Source of the DNA: Roseburia sp. 831b
GTDB taxonomy: Bacteria > Bacillota > Clostridia > Lachnospirales > Lachnospiraceae
Assembly (NCBI RefSeq): GCF_001940165.2
Contig: NZ_CP135162.1
Span: 1,889,501-1,953,500 of the forward strand
Length of the DNA: 64,000 nt
Direction of reading: 5' to 3'
Under the pieces are notes generated by a model. It saw only the letters and a list, made by a program, of their open reading frames with translations, did not search any database and was not told the DNA's origin. The position numbers and the translations under genes are program-made. Of this stretch, positions 8,389-17,323 are shown piece after piece. The stretch's first letter is position 1. Every line of letters starts with the position of its first letter.

Positions 8389-9450
8389 CTACTTTTTCTT
8401 CAAATACTTACGCAAAAAGGACAGAAATACATCCATCTGCTCATCCGTACCAATACTGATACGAAGATAGTTATCAATTCTCTCTTTTGCAAAATAACGT
8501 ACAAAAATATGTTCTTTCTTTAACGCCTCGAAAAGCTCTTTTGCCGTAACTGACTCATGTGTTGCAAAAATGAAGTTGCTCATGGAATCTGCAAACGAAA
8601 ATCCGAGTTCTTTTAATTCTTTCTTCACACGTTCTCTTGTTTGAACTACTTTTGTAGTTGTTTCTTCAAAATACGCTCTGTCACGAATCGCAGCAGTTCC
8701 GAGTGCCAGGGTGAGCTGATTCATTGTGTAGGAGTTGAAGGAATACTTCACATCACTTAAATAGCGAATCAGCTTTTCATTTCCCATTGCATAACCAATG
8801 CGGATTCCTGCCATGGAGCGGGATTTTGAAAATGTCTGTACCACAAGCAGGTTATCATATTTTTGAATCAAAGGCAATGCTGACTTTCCTCCAAAGTCAA
8901 TATATGCTTCATCCACCACCACTATCACATCTTTATTTTTCTGCAAAATCTGCTCAATTTTGTCTGTTTCAAGCAGTACGCCGGTTGGCGCATTCGGGTT
9001 TGGGAAAATGATACCGCCATTTTCTTTTTCATAATCGGTAACATCAATCGTAAAGTCACTCTTTAACGGCTGGACTTCATACGGAATGCGAAGCATATCT
9101 GCCCATACATCATAAAAAGAGTAGGTGATGTCCGGGAAAAGAATTGGCTTTTTGCTATTAAAAAATGTCAGGAAAATCATGGCAAGTACATCATCTGAAC
9201 CAACGCCGACAAACACCTCTTCCTTTTTTACCCCGTAAAACTGCGCAATTGCCTCTACAAGCTCCCCGCAGGATGGGTCTGGATACAGTCTAAGCCGATC
9301 CGTTTCAAAGGCACGATACACCTCTTTAACGCCTGGTGCCGGTGGATATGGGTTTTCATTTGTATTTAACTTAATGATGTCTTTCTCTTTTGGCTGCTCC
9401 CCTGGTGTGTATGGAACAACCTTGCGCACATAACTTTCCCAGTTACTCAT
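8389..9450 (-). CDS. hisC: Histidinol-phosphate aminotransferase
   Basis: PLP-dependent class I/II aminotransferase converting imidazole-acetol phosphate and glutamate to histidinol phosphate. Family signs: N-terminal KLNTNENPYPPAPGV, VGVGSDDVLAMI, the substrate-binding PNPNAPTG, DEAYIDFGG, and the PLP lysine in TFSKSRSMAGIRIGYAM; C-terminal NYLRISIGT. About 353 aa, normal for HisC. A GTG at 9474 would add eight residues (MIERFGRK); the ATG at 9450 is the better start by comparison with the family, though its AAAGG lies slightly far away. It is not with other his genes here. HisC-like enzymes may also act on aromatic amino acids. Confidence 0.93.
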   Translation of the reverse strand: MSNWESYVRKVVPYTPGEQPKEKDIIKLNTNENPYPPAPGVKEVYRAFETDRLRLYPDPSCGELVEAIAQFYGVKKEEVFVGVGSDDVLAMIFLTFFNSKKPILFPDITYSFYDVWADMLRIPYEVQPLKSDFTIDVTDYEKENGGIIFPNPNAPTGVLLETDKIEQILQKNKDVIVVVDEAYIDFGGKSALPLIQKYDNLLVVQTFSKSRSMAGIRIGYAMGNEKLIRYLSDVKYSFNSYTMNQLTLALGTAAIRDRAYFEETTTKVVQTRERVKKELKELGFSFADSMSNFIFATHESVTAKELFEALKKEHIFVRYFAKERIDNYLRISIGTDEQMDVFLSFLRKYLKKK

Positions 9451-9482
9451 TTTTCTACCAAACCTTTCTATCACCTTTTATA

Positions 9483-9507
9483 TTGTAATTGTTGCTTTCA
9501 ACTACAA
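9483..9507. promoter_or_regulatory. Inverted repeat upstream of hisC, possible operator
   Basis: TTGTAATTG and CAACTACAA face each other across seven bases, with one mismatch in nine. The arms are nearly the same as those of the BlaI-gene operator at 52170-52199 (TTGTAATTAG / CTAACTACAA), which raises the possibility of a shared regulator. Position: 33-57 bp upstream of the hisC ATG. Confidence 0.4.
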
Positions 9508-9535
9508 ATGTATTTTTATACGATATTTTTGAAAC

Positions 9536-10723
9536 TTAAATCAAGTGATATTCTTTTGCTAATTTTTCAAATGCTGCCATGGAATTTTGAACCGTCTCAT
9601 GGGAAACGCAGTAAGCAAGTCTGACATAACCAGGACATGCAAACGCACTTCCTTTTACCATCATGATATTGTATTTCTTTCCGGCATTGACAAATTCTTC
9701 CTCGTCACATGGAGCTTTTACCCACATGTAAAAGGCGCCCTCTGGTTTGATACAGGTAAATCCTAATTTTTGTAATCCCTCATATAAGGCGATACGGTTT
9801 TCATCGTAAAATGCAAGGTTTGTCTTCTCGTCTAGGCATCTTGCAACGGCCTTTTGCATCAGACCCGGTGCATTGACAAATCCAAGGGTACGGTTTGACA
9901 CTTCAATTCCGTCTAAAACTGTCTTGGCATCTGTCACTTCGTCTGGAACTACAACGTAACCGATACGCTCTCCCGGAAGGGATAAAGACTTGCTAAAGGA
10001 GTATCCGACAATCGTATTGTGATAATATTTGGTTAAGAAATCTTCCTTATTGCCATCGTAGACAAGTTCTCGGTATGGTTCGTCGGAAATCAGATAGATT
10101 TCTTTTCCAAGTTCTTTTTCTTTTGCTGTCAAAATCTCACCCATTTTTCGCATGGTATCTTCGTGATAAATGACACCGGTCGGATTGTTTGGGGTATTGA
10201 CAATCACGGCTTTTGTTTTTTTGTTAATTTTCGCTGCAAACTCTTCCAAGTTTGGCTGGAATGTCTGAAAGTCCGGCGCAACCTCTACCACTTTTGCATC
10301 AAAATTTGCCGCGTAACTTCTATATTCACCAAAATATGGAGCAAAGACAATCACTTCATCTTCCGGGTCTAAAATCGTCTTAAAGATGATATTTAGGCCG
10401 CCTGCAGCTCCTACTGTCATGACAATATTATGAAAATCAAAGTTTGTTCCAAAACGTTTGTTTAAATTCTTTGCAATTGCCTCTCTTACTTCCGGGAAAC
10501 CGGAGTTTGACATGTAACCGTGTAAAGTCACCGGATCTTCCTCTTTTAAAAGGTCACAGATTGCCTGATTGAACGCTTCCGGTGCCGGTGTTGCCGGATT
10601 CCCCAAAGAGTAATCATACACATTCTCTGCCCCGATTTTATCTGCTAATTCTTTTCCTTCTACAAACATGGCACGGATAACAGAACTTCCTTTTAATGCC
10701 TGCTGAATTTTCTTTGATATCAT
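9536..10723 (-). CDS. PLP-dependent class I aminotransferase (aspartate aminotransferase-like)
   Basis: 395 aa, full length for the family. Signature parts: DYSLGNPATPAPE (N-terminal), MTVGAAGGLN, APYFGEYRSYAANF, VNTPNNPTGVIY (carboxylate-binding NNPTG), LISDEPYRELVYDG (Asp that contacts the PLP nitrogen) and the Schiff-base lysine in SFSKSLSLPGERIGYVV. Fits the group annotated pyridoxal phosphate-dependent aminotransferase in Clostridia, which moves amino groups between aspartate, alanine or aromatic acids and 2-oxo acids; the exact substrate cannot be read. Ribosome binding site GAGGAAATAACT before ATG. Reads in the same direction as hisC, 85 bp upstream of it; co-transcription possible. 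Confidence 0.88.
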   Translation of the reverse strand: MISKKIQQALKGSSVIRAMFVEGKELADKIGAENVYDYSLGNPATPAPEAFNQAICDLLKEEDPVTLHGYMSNSGFPEVREAIAKNLNKRFGTNFDFHNIVMTVGAAGGLNIIFKTILDPEDEVIVFAPYFGEYRSYAANFDAKVVEVAPDFQTFQPNLEEFAAKINKKTKAVIVNTPNNPTGVIYHEDTMRKMGEILTAKEKELGKEIYLISDEPYRELVYDGNKEDFLTKYYHNTIVGYSFSKSLSLPGERIGYVVVPDEVTDAKTVLDGIEVSNRTLGFVNAPGLMQKAVARCLDEKTNLAFYDENRIALYEGLQKLGFTCIKPEGAFYMWVKAPCDEEEFVNAGKKYNIMMVKGSAFACPGYVRLAYCVSHETVQNSMAAFEKLAKEYHLI

Positions 10724-10825
10724 AGTTATTTCCTCTTTTCCATCTGTCGATGTTGTTTTTCACATCGAATGTATCTTTATTCACTTTACAATAAGGCGCG
10801 CAGATTGTAAAGATTTTTATAAAGG

Positions 10826-10883
10826 AATCGGGTGTAAAAAGGTTCCTTCTCGAAATCCAAAACCTCTTTACACCCGATTTTTC
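10826..10883. terminator. Hairpin between galT and the aminotransferase gene
   Basis: AATCGGGTGTAAA pairs with TTTACACCCGATT, extended by AAGGTT/AACCT. T5 follows only on the plus side; on the minus side, the direction of galT, the following bases are CCTTTATAAAAA, so termination may be imperfect. Confidence 0.65.
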
Positions 10884-10953
10884 CAAATCCTATGTGCTGT
10901 TAACTTCGTTATCTGTCTGGCTTTTCAGCCACACATTACCGATTATTTTCTTA

Positions 10954-12483
10954 TTAGATGCTTTCCACAAAACGCATGAATGCTTTTCTTCCTGCTTCAT
11001 CACATTTGTAAACACCGGCATCCTTTAATACTTCATTGAACACCAGACCGATTTCTTTTTGAATGATTTCATGTACATTTTCTGCTGTCACATTCTCATA
11101 TTTTGGTAAAAATTCATCTACCCAGTCTGCATGTTTTTCTAAGACTTCATCTTTGCGGATATCGCTTCCGGCAAGGATTGCCTGCTCTAATGCTGCCATT
11201 TCACCCTTTAAACGTGCCGGTAAAACAGCGAGTCCCATAACCTCAATCAGACCGATGTTTTCTTTTTTAATATGATGCAGTTTTGCATGTGGATGATAAA
11301 CACCAAGTGGATGTTCCTCTGTGGTGATGTTGTTACGAAGTACCAAATCTAACTCGAAATCTTCTCCACGTCTTCTTGCGATTGGTGTGATGGTGTTATG
11401 TGGTTCACCGTCTGTTTCTGCATAAATATACGCTTCTTCATCGGTATAACCTCTCCATGCAAGTAAGATTTTATCTGCAAGTTCAATCAGACGTTCTTTT
11501 TCTTTTGCACGAATACGAATGACAGACATTGGCCATTTTACGATTCCTGCTTTTACATCGGAAAATCCTTCAAAGCTGATTTCTTTTTCAATTGGCGCTT
11601 TTGCCATTGCAAATTCATAGTGACCGCCCTGGAAATGGTCGTGACTTAAGATAGAACCTCCTACGATAGGAAGGTCTGCATTAGAACCTACAAAATAATG
11701 TGGGAACTGTGTCACAAAGTCTAATAATTTTCCAAAGGTAGCACGCTCAATTTTCATCGGTGTATGCTTTGCATTGAACACGATACAGTGCTCGTTGTAG
11801 TATACATAAGGAGAATACTGAAAAAACCAGTCGCTGTTGTTGATGGTTACCGGAATAATTCTATGATTCTGTCTTGCCGGATGGTTGACACGTCCTGCAT
11901 AACCTTCGTTTTCTTTACATAATAAGCATTTTGGATATCCACTCTGTTTTGCATGTTTTGCTGCAGCAATTGCCTTTGGATCTTTTTCCGGCTTGGAAAG
12001 GTTGATGGTGATATCGAGTGTTCCAAATTCTGTCTCTGCTGTCCACTTCTGGTCTTTTTTGATTCTGTCTCTACGGATGTAGTTTGAATCACAGCTTAAT
12101 TTGTAAAAATAATCTGTTGCAGCCTGTGGAGATTCGTTTTCATATAAACTTTTGAATTTTCCTCTTACTTCGCTTGGTCTCGGCATTAAAAGACTCATAA
12201 TCTTGGTGTCAAACAAGTCACGGTAAACGATGCTGTTCTCCTTCATGATGCCATGCTCATACGCATAATCCATCATCTCTGCCAAAATACCTTCTAACGC
12301 TGCCTGGGCACTCTCCTGCGTCATTGGCTCTCTTTTTGCATACGCCTCTACCACTTCGTCTTCTAATTCATCTAATTCAAAAAGCTCTAACAGACGGTTT
12401 CTGGTAAAAAGTTCATCCTCTTTTTCGATTAAGCCTGTTACAAGTCCATATTCTGTTAATTCTAAAATTTTTTCCTGTATCAT
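10954..12483 (-). CDS. galT: UDP-glucose--hexose-1-phosphate uridylyltransferase (GalT class II)
   Basis: Leloir-pathway enzyme exchanging UMP between UDP-glucose and galactose-1-phosphate. 509 aa and of the class II (Gram-positive) type, longer than the ~350-aa E. coli form. Seen: N-terminal helical region MIQEKILELTEYGLVTGLI, the zinc-type CLLCKENEGYAGRVNHPARQNHR, and the active-site region GGSILSHDHFQGGHYEF, then TITPIARRRGEDFELDLVLRNN and HPHAKLHHIKKENIGLIEVMG. The start at 12483 is set by AGAAAGGTGAG; the reading extends to 12558 but without a better site. Its presence upstream of the beta-galactosidase island fits use of the released galactose; galK and galE are not in the window. Some class II members prefer other sugar phosphates. 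Confidence 0.93.
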   Translation of the reverse strand: MIQEKILELTEYGLVTGLIEKEDELFTRNRLLELFELDELEDEVVEAYAKREPMTQESAQAALEGILAEMMDYAYEHGIMKENSIVYRDLFDTKIMSLLMPRPSEVRGKFKSLYENESPQAATDYFYKLSCDSNYIRRDRIKKDQKWTAETEFGTLDITINLSKPEKDPKAIAAAKHAKQSGYPKCLLCKENEGYAGRVNHPARQNHRIIPVTINNSDWFFQYSPYVYYNEHCIVFNAKHTPMKIERATFGKLLDFVTQFPHYFVGSNADLPIVGGSILSHDHFQGGHYEFAMAKAPIEKEISFEGFSDVKAGIVKWPMSVIRIRAKEKERLIELADKILLAWRGYTDEEAYIYAETDGEPHNTITPIARRRGEDFELDLVLRNNITTEEHPLGVYHPHAKLHHIKKENIGLIEVMGLAVLPARLKGEMAALEQAILAGSDIRKDEVLEKHADWVDEFLPKYENVTAENVHEIIQKEIGLVFNEVLKDAGVYKCDEAGRKAFMRFVESI

Positions 12484-12774
12484 TTTCGCTCTCTCACCTT
12501 TCTGATTCTTTTTTCTAAAATCCTGATATGCAACATGTTTTTCCTTTTTTCTGTCCATGTTTTTCTGCTTAATTTTATTATAACAAACGATTTTTTCTTT
12601 GCAATCCTTTTGCCGGACAGTGCAACATAGTTTTTACATTTTGCAACAAAATTACATATTTTACATTTCTAATATTTTCCCGGATGTCAATATTTTTTTA
12701 CAAATCGCCGATAACATAGACAGGAATATTGTTTTCTGATTTTCATAGTCACAAAAAGCATGGAGGAATCAAGG

Positions 12775-13578
12775 ATGAACCTAACCATAAACAATTATGT
12801 GAGCAGCACACAGACCGGACTTTCTGGTGGAACCCTTAATACAGGAAATACCAGCACAAAAGAAACCGGTTCCTTTCGCACAGGGAAGTCGAAAGCCAAG
12901 AAAATGTTACACTACAATGCAAAGTCACTCTCTGCACAGATTTTGCGTGCCACAAAATCACGGACAGCTTCTACTGCTCTCGTCAAGGCCAAAAATACGG
13001 TGAGCAGTCTGAAACGCTGCCTTGGAACCGGGGAATACGATGACTCTGAAGTGGAGGTTGCACTTGCACACGCAAAGAAAATGGTAAAATGCGCACAGAC
13101 GAAGGTAGCCAATTTAAAACAAGAAGAGGCATTACAACGAAAATACAGCCGTGAAAAAGCTTCAAAGGAACAACAGCAAAAATCCGAAGTCAAACGGCGC
13201 GTTCACCAGAAAGAACAGAATCTAAAAGAAAAGATTGCAGCTGAAGAACTGCAACAGATTCAAAAAGAGAAAAAGCAAAAACAGGAGATTTCAGGAAAAC
13301 GCCAGATGCATCGGAAGGTGGAACGCAATGAATTAAGTGAAGCAGATATGAAATATTTACAAGACACGATGGAATACCGCCACGAAAGTCACGTGGATTG
13401 CTCTAGTGTCTCTGTTGATTTATCCAGTGTTGGAATGTCTATGAGTGAGCTTCAACAAATCGAGGCTCAGATTTCCGCAGAGGTCGAAACAGATGCTGCC
13501 ACAGATGCCGGCGCTGGTACAGATATCGCCTCTGGCGCAACCGGAGCTGGTGTTGGCGGGGGCTCTGTGTCTGAATAA
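12775..13578 (+). CDS. Unrecognised coiled-coil protein, low-complexity C-terminus
   Basis: 267 aa, started at ATG 12775 behind GGAGGAATCAAGG (the ATG at 12760 is part of that site). I do not recognise a named domain. Residues ~1-40 are Thr/Ser/Gly-rich; ~40-115 form a conserved-looking helical core (ATKSRTASTALVKAKNTVSS, RCLGTGEYDDSEVEVALAHA, KKMVKCAQTKVANL); ~116-190 is a long charged coiled coil rich in Lys, Glu and Gln; ~225-267 is Ser/Ala/Gly low complexity ending GAGVGGGSVSE. No signal peptide or membrane span. My impression is that the core (KxLxTGEYDDxEVxxAxxHA) recurs in Lachnospiraceae hypothetical proteins. The gene stands alone, with the repeat-filled gene desert beginning at its stop codon. 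Confidence 0.75.
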   Translation: MNLTINNYVSSTQTGLSGGTLNTGNTSTKETGSFRTGKSKAKKMLHYNAKSLSAQILRATKSRTASTALVKAKNTVSSLKRCLGTGEYDDSEVEVALAHAKKMVKCAQTKVANLKQEEALQRKYSREKASKEQQQKSEVKRRVHQKEQNLKEKIAAEELQQIQKEKKQKQEISGKRQMHRKVERNELSEADMKYLQDTMEYRHESHVDCSSVSVDLSSVGMSMSELQQIEAQISAEVETDAATDAGAGTDIASGATGAGVGGGSVSE

Positions 13579-13708
13579 GTGTCGGTGAAAGTGTTTAAGA
13601 GATGGTTGGACTGAATTTGGGTTGATGGAAGTATTTGTAGAGTTGGTTGGGCTGGTTTTGTGTCGGAGAAAGTGTTTTTATTTTCAAAGCTGGTTGGGGC
13701 TGGATTTA
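13579..13708. repeat. Degenerate ~40-bp tandem repeat, three copies
   Basis: GTGTCGGTGAAAGTGTTT at 13579 returns as GTGTCGGAGAAAGTGTTT at 13660 (81 bp on), with a weaker middle copy starting near 13620 (GTTGATGGAAGTATTT). Each copy ends in a GGTTGGnCTGnnTTT segment. It starts at the stop codon of the coiled-coil gene. Non-coding as far as I can see. Confidence 0.65.
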
Positions 13709-13754
13709 TGCCCCTCTGTTTCTAACCTGGACAATTAGATTGTTTCGATGGCTT

Positions 13755-14050
13755 TAGGTGTTTTTAAGGATTTTGTAAATTTTCTACTCCATTGGCTTGG
13801 TGGCCTTAGGTGTTTTTTTTGATTTTGTGAATTTTCTACTCCATTGGCTTGGTGGCCTTAGGTGTTTTCTGGGGTTTTCTTCATTTTCTACTCCATTGAC
13901 TCGATAGCATTAGGTGTTTTTCTGGAGTTTGTGAATTTTCTACTCCATTCAAAAGAATAATTGGAGTAGATTTTTCAAAAATAGCTAAAAAACACCTAAT
14001 GCTGCTGCACCAGTGGAGTGAAAATTCCGGGAAATCTTCAAAAACACCTA
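13755..14050. repeat. 52-bp-period repeat array that switches orientation
   Basis: TAGGTGTTTT begins at 13755, 13807, 13859 and 13911, exactly 52 bp apart, each followed ~18 bp later by TTTTCTACTCCATT. After 13950 the motif appears inverted: TGGAGTAGA at about 13962, CACCTA at 13993-13998 and again at 14045-14050, once more 52 bp apart. So four forward units face two reverse units. Units 1 and 2 are nearly identical over all 52 bp; units 3, 4 and the reverse ones keep TAGGTGTTTT and the CTCCA block and diverge between. Facing units 4 and 6 can fold into one hairpin around CTACTCCA/TGGAGTAG (13938-13969). There is no gene in 13579-14377 other than these repeats and the hairpin at 14127. Confidence 0.9.
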
Positions 14051-14126
14051 AAGTTAATTTCACTAGATATATGCAAAAAAAGAACCCCAACCACAGAAAT
14101 AAAAAATGGGAATTCCTTTATTTCAA

Positions 14127-14180
14127 AAGCCCGGGCGGGTGCGTCAGACCCCAATTTTCTGACACGCCTCGCCCGGGCTT
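14127..14180. other. Strong GC-rich hairpin
   Basis: AAGCCCGGGCGGGTGCGTCAGA pairs almost fully with the reverse complement at 14158-14180 (starting TCTGACACGCC and ending CCCGGGCTT) around a nine-base loop, in a region that is otherwise AT-rich. The run after it (CTTCTTTATC) is a poor U-tract, so I list it as a hairpin and not as a clear terminator. It is 200 bp beyond the pullulanase stop codon, and could end that transcript. Confidence 0.6.
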
Positions 14181-14377
14181 CTTTATCTGAATATATCGTT
14201 TTTACTATGCATCTACAAATGTAGTTGCAGATATCTCGTATAAGCAATCCCTTCCCAACTTAATAACCGGATTCCTTATAACATTCCCCATAATAACCAA
14301 TACCTTCTCTTACAAGTTTGATTGCTTTATTTCTCCAATAAATTCAATCGACTTATTTTTATAACAAGTTCTATCCA

Positions 14378-17077
14378 TTATTTCTTCTTGCGTTTCTTTG
14401 CAATCACAATGCCTGCTACTGCTCCACCTGCTACTGCAGCACCTACGCCTGCTAAAACTTTTCCAAAACCTTTCTTTCCTGTGGAAGAAACTTTTACAGT
14501 CCCATCACCGGATTTGATTAAAACAAGTGCAGAAATTGGATCTACGGTTGCTTCACCGGAAACCTCCCCAAGGCTCTCGGTTCCTGCTTTTTCACCGTTG
14601 ATGTAAACAGACCATGTTCCATCTGGAAGCGTTACTTTTGTCTCCTCCTGGTTTGGATTGAAAATCACATACATATTGTCTGCTGTTTCTCCATTCACAC
14701 CACCTGTAGTAGCAAACGCGGTAACATTTGCATCAAGCCCCTCTACCGGAGTAACATGAGCCGCAACATCTTTTGCATCTGTTAAACGAAGCACCGGATG
14801 ATCTTTACGGAACGCAATCAGTCCCTTGTAGTACTGATATACATTCTGGTATTCCTCTTCCTCAAGGGTTGCCCATTTTAAGCTGTTTACAGAATCGGAA
14901 GATGCATAACTGTTCTCCTCGAATCCACCAGAAGCATTTTTCTTCGTTCTTAAGAATTCTTCCCCTGCCTGCATCAAAGGTGTTCCCTCGGCTGTCAGAT
15001 AAATTGCTGCTGCAAGGTTGTTCATCTTCACTCTGTCTTCTCTGCTGGTTCCTGTTGTTGATCTTGTGATTCGATCAATCAAAGTCATATTATCATGGCA
15101 GGAAATGTAGTTGATGGTCTGTGTCGGTGATTTGCACCAATCAGATGCTCCCATGAAACACTTCTCTACTTCTTCCTCATCCCCTGTCTCACCAGATACA
15201 TATCCGATGGTAGAAGTATCAAACACATGTCCTTTTAAAAGATCACGGATGGTATCGCTAAAGTATGCAAAATCCGGTGTCTCTTCGGAATTCTTCTGTG
15301 TTGCAAGTGTACAGTCCTTTGTTGTCGTGGTGTCAAGCTCCCAGCCTTCGCCATAGAAAATGACATTTGGATGATCTTTGTGAACTTCTTCTACAATCTC
15401 ATTAATCGTATCTGTATCCAAAAGACCAACTAAGTCAAAACGGAATCCATCAATATGATACTCGTCTGCCCAGTAGCATACAGAATCCACGATGTACTTA
15501 CGAACCATGGAGCGCTCAGATGCAGTATCATTTCCACAACCGGAACCATTAGAATAAGTACCATTCTCATCCACACGTGAAAAATAATCTGGAACAATCA
15601 GGTTGAAATTAAAAGTTCCTGCATTGTATACATGATTGTAAACAACGTCCATGATAACACTAAGGTCATTATCATGAAGAGATTTTACCATCTGCTTCAT
15701 CTCTTTTACTCTTACTTCACCATGATATGGGTCCGTAGAATAAGAACCTTCTGGTACATTGTAATTCTCCGGATCATAACCCCAGTTGAACTGTGGTTTG
15801 TCTAACGCAGTCTCGTCTACGGATGCGTAATCGTAAACCGGAAGCAAATGAATATGTGTAATTCCCAAATCTTTGATATGGTCAATTCCGGTAGGAGTTC
15901 CGTTTGGTGTCGTGGTACCGGTCTCTGTCAAACCTAAGAACTTACCAGCATTCTTGATTCCAGAGTTCTCATCCATTGCAAGGTCCCTGATATGTAATTC
16001 ATAAATGACATCATCGGTAATATTGTTACCTGCATGTGGGTCTGTATCCTCATCCCATCCTTCTGGATTGGTGGAAGATAAGTCAATGACCATGGCGCGT
16101 TTTCCATTTACACCTGTAGTTCTTGCATATGGATCACAAGCTTCATTCTCTGCTCCGTTTACCGTTACAAGATAGGTATAGTAAACGCCGTTTAAATCTC
16201 CCTCTTTGCTGGCTACCCAGGTTCCATTTACATCCTGTTCCATGGTAATCTGTTCTACCAGGTCATCCGTATCCGGTGTACCTGATTCGTATAGGTTTAC
16301 TTTTACTGCATCTGCAGTTGGCGCCCATACACGAAATGTTGTTTTTTCCTTTGTCCATGTTGCACCAAGGTCATCACCGGTATAGGTGTATTTTTCCTCA
16401 AATGCATCTGTTGAATAAATGTTTGGCATAATAATTTTGTACTCATTTCCTTCAAATGTTATAGTATAGCTTTTGGCATCCTCTAACGGTTCTGCCAGTT
16501 TGACCTGGTAAGTATTGTCTTTTTCTGCTTCAACCGAATCGATTGCAACAGTTCCTTCCAGACCTTTTACGGAAAATGCGGAGTCTGTATCGCCCTCTAT
16601 CTCACCAGTCATTGTGACTTCCACACTTCCCTCTCCGTCGTAACGGGCTTTCTTTACCTTCGTTCCGACAACAGCGTCTTCCCCGTACTCTTTTGTGTAA
16701 CCCTCAACCCCGGATTCCACATAAATATCTACGGCACCAGACACCATCTCCGAGATGTCAATAAACTGATCTTCATCCACATCTTTCGCCCAGTCCTTCG
16801 TTCGAATGATAAATCCTACCGATGTTGTTCCCGGTGTAAGCTCCTTGGTCGCAACCATCTCTCCATCTTCCTCTTCGAAGTCATAGGCACCTCCGTCTTT
16901 CCCTTCTTCCCACAGCCAGGCATCCCAGCCATCATAATCTCCATCTTCACGGTGATAATGTAGTCGTAAAGTGAGTGCCTCGTCTGCCTTCACTGTCACT
17001 GCCTCCATAAAAGTCGGCAGTATGCTTGTCAATAATAGACATAGCGCCATTAATAGTGCTTTTGCCCTACTTTTCAT
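14378..17077 (-). CDS. pulA: Cell-surface type I pullulanase (GH13)
   Basis: Secreted starch-debranching enzyme that cuts alpha-1,6 bonds in pullulan, glycogen and branched starch. 899 aa: signal peptide (1-31), a CBM41-like starch-binding domain (about 34-125, LRLHYHREDGDYDGWDAWLW), an Ig-like spacer (145-215), CBM48 (230-320, TFRVWAPTADAVKVNLYESG), and the GH13 barrel with the type I marker NWGYDPENYN (431-440), region I DVVYNH (477-482), region II DGFRFDLVG (nucleophile D548), region III GEGWE (acid/base E577) and region IV SCHDN. After the C-terminal beta domain comes a glycine/alanine span plus KKRKKK, a membrane anchor in place of LPXTG. Downstream of lacZ but separated by a terminator, so its own unit. 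Start ATG follows AGAAGGGATGGGG. Confidence 0.95.
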   Translation of the reverse strand: MKSRAKALLMALCLLLTSILPTFMEAVTVKADEALTLRLHYHREDGDYDGWDAWLWEEGKDGGAYDFEEEDGEMVATKELTPGTTSVGFIIRTKDWAKDVDEDQFIDISEMVSGAVDIYVESGVEGYTKEYGEDAVVGTKVKKARYDGEGSVEVTMTGEIEGDTDSAFSVKGLEGTVAIDSVEAEKDNTYQVKLAEPLEDAKSYTITFEGNEYKIIMPNIYSTDAFEEKYTYTGDDLGATWTKEKTTFRVWAPTADAVKVNLYESGTPDTDDLVEQITMEQDVNGTWVASKEGDLNGVYYTYLVTVNGAENEACDPYARTTGVNGKRAMVIDLSSTNPEGWDEDTDPHAGNNITDDVIYELHIRDLAMDENSGIKNAGKFLGLTETGTTTPNGTPTGIDHIKDLGITHIHLLPVYDYASVDETALDKPQFNWGYDPENYNVPEGSYSTDPYHGEVRVKEMKQMVKSLHDNDLSVIMDVVYNHVYNAGTFNFNLIVPDYFSRVDENGTYSNGSGCGNDTASERSMVRKYIVDSVCYWADEYHIDGFRFDLVGLLDTDTINEIVEEVHKDHPNVIFYGEGWELDTTTTKDCTLATQKNSEETPDFAYFSDTIRDLLKGHVFDTSTIGYVSGETGDEEEVEKCFMGASDWCKSPTQTINYISCHDNMTLIDRITRSTTGTSREDRVKMNNLAAAIYLTAEGTPLMQAGEEFLRTKKNASGGFEENSYASSDSVNSLKWATLEEEEYQNVYQYYKGLIAFRKDHPVLRLTDAKDVAAHVTPVEGLDANVTAFATTGGVNGETADNMYVIFNPNQEETKVTLPDGTWSVYINGEKAGTESLGEVSGEATVDPISALVLIKSGDGTVKVSSTGKKGFGKVLAGVGAAVAGGAVAGIVIAKKRKKK

Positions 17078-17096
17078 AAGTAAACCCCATCCCTTC

Positions 17097-17122
17097 TGTT
17101 ACATTATGTGCAAATTGTAACA
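17097..17122. promoter_or_regulatory. Inverted repeat upstream of the pullulanase gene
   Basis: TGTTACA and TGTAACA, perfect 7-bp arms 12 bp apart, lying 20-45 bp upstream of the pullulanase ATG. Placed to act as an operator or leader structure; no regulator can be assigned. Confidence 0.4.
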
Positions 17123-17270
17123 CATAAAATATTTTTGGTAAAGGGTTTTTGGCTATATTTTTTCATTTTACGAAAATTTCCGAAATTTTTATCAAATTAT
17201 GAGAAGTATATTACACATACTACCACATGTTGTCACGTAATTCTTCCAGCAAATGAATTTTCCAAACCAC

Positions 17271-17306
17271 AAAAGGGGCTCACCCAGCACCGGATGAACC
17301 CCTTTT
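17271..17306 (-). terminator. Terminator after lacZ
   Basis: AAAAGGGGTTCA and TGAGCCCCTTTT pair around a 12-base loop on the minus strand, just beyond the beta-galactosidase stop codon. The stem carries A and T runs on both sides and may act in both directions. Confidence 0.8.
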
Positions 17307-17323
17307 CACTCTTTCCTGTCTTA

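Noticed and set aside
13755..14050. CRISPR array
   Set aside because: Units are contiguous without unique spacers, change orientation, and no cas gene is in the window.
14213..14224. CTACAAATGTAG, resembles a classical BlaI/MecI box
   Set aside because: No gene starts near it; a 12-bp palindrome with this composition is expected by chance in AT-rich DNA.
13881..14247. Small ORFs of 63-69 aa across the repeat region
   Set aside because: They overlap the 52-bp repeats and the GC-rich hairpin on both strands and lack start signals.
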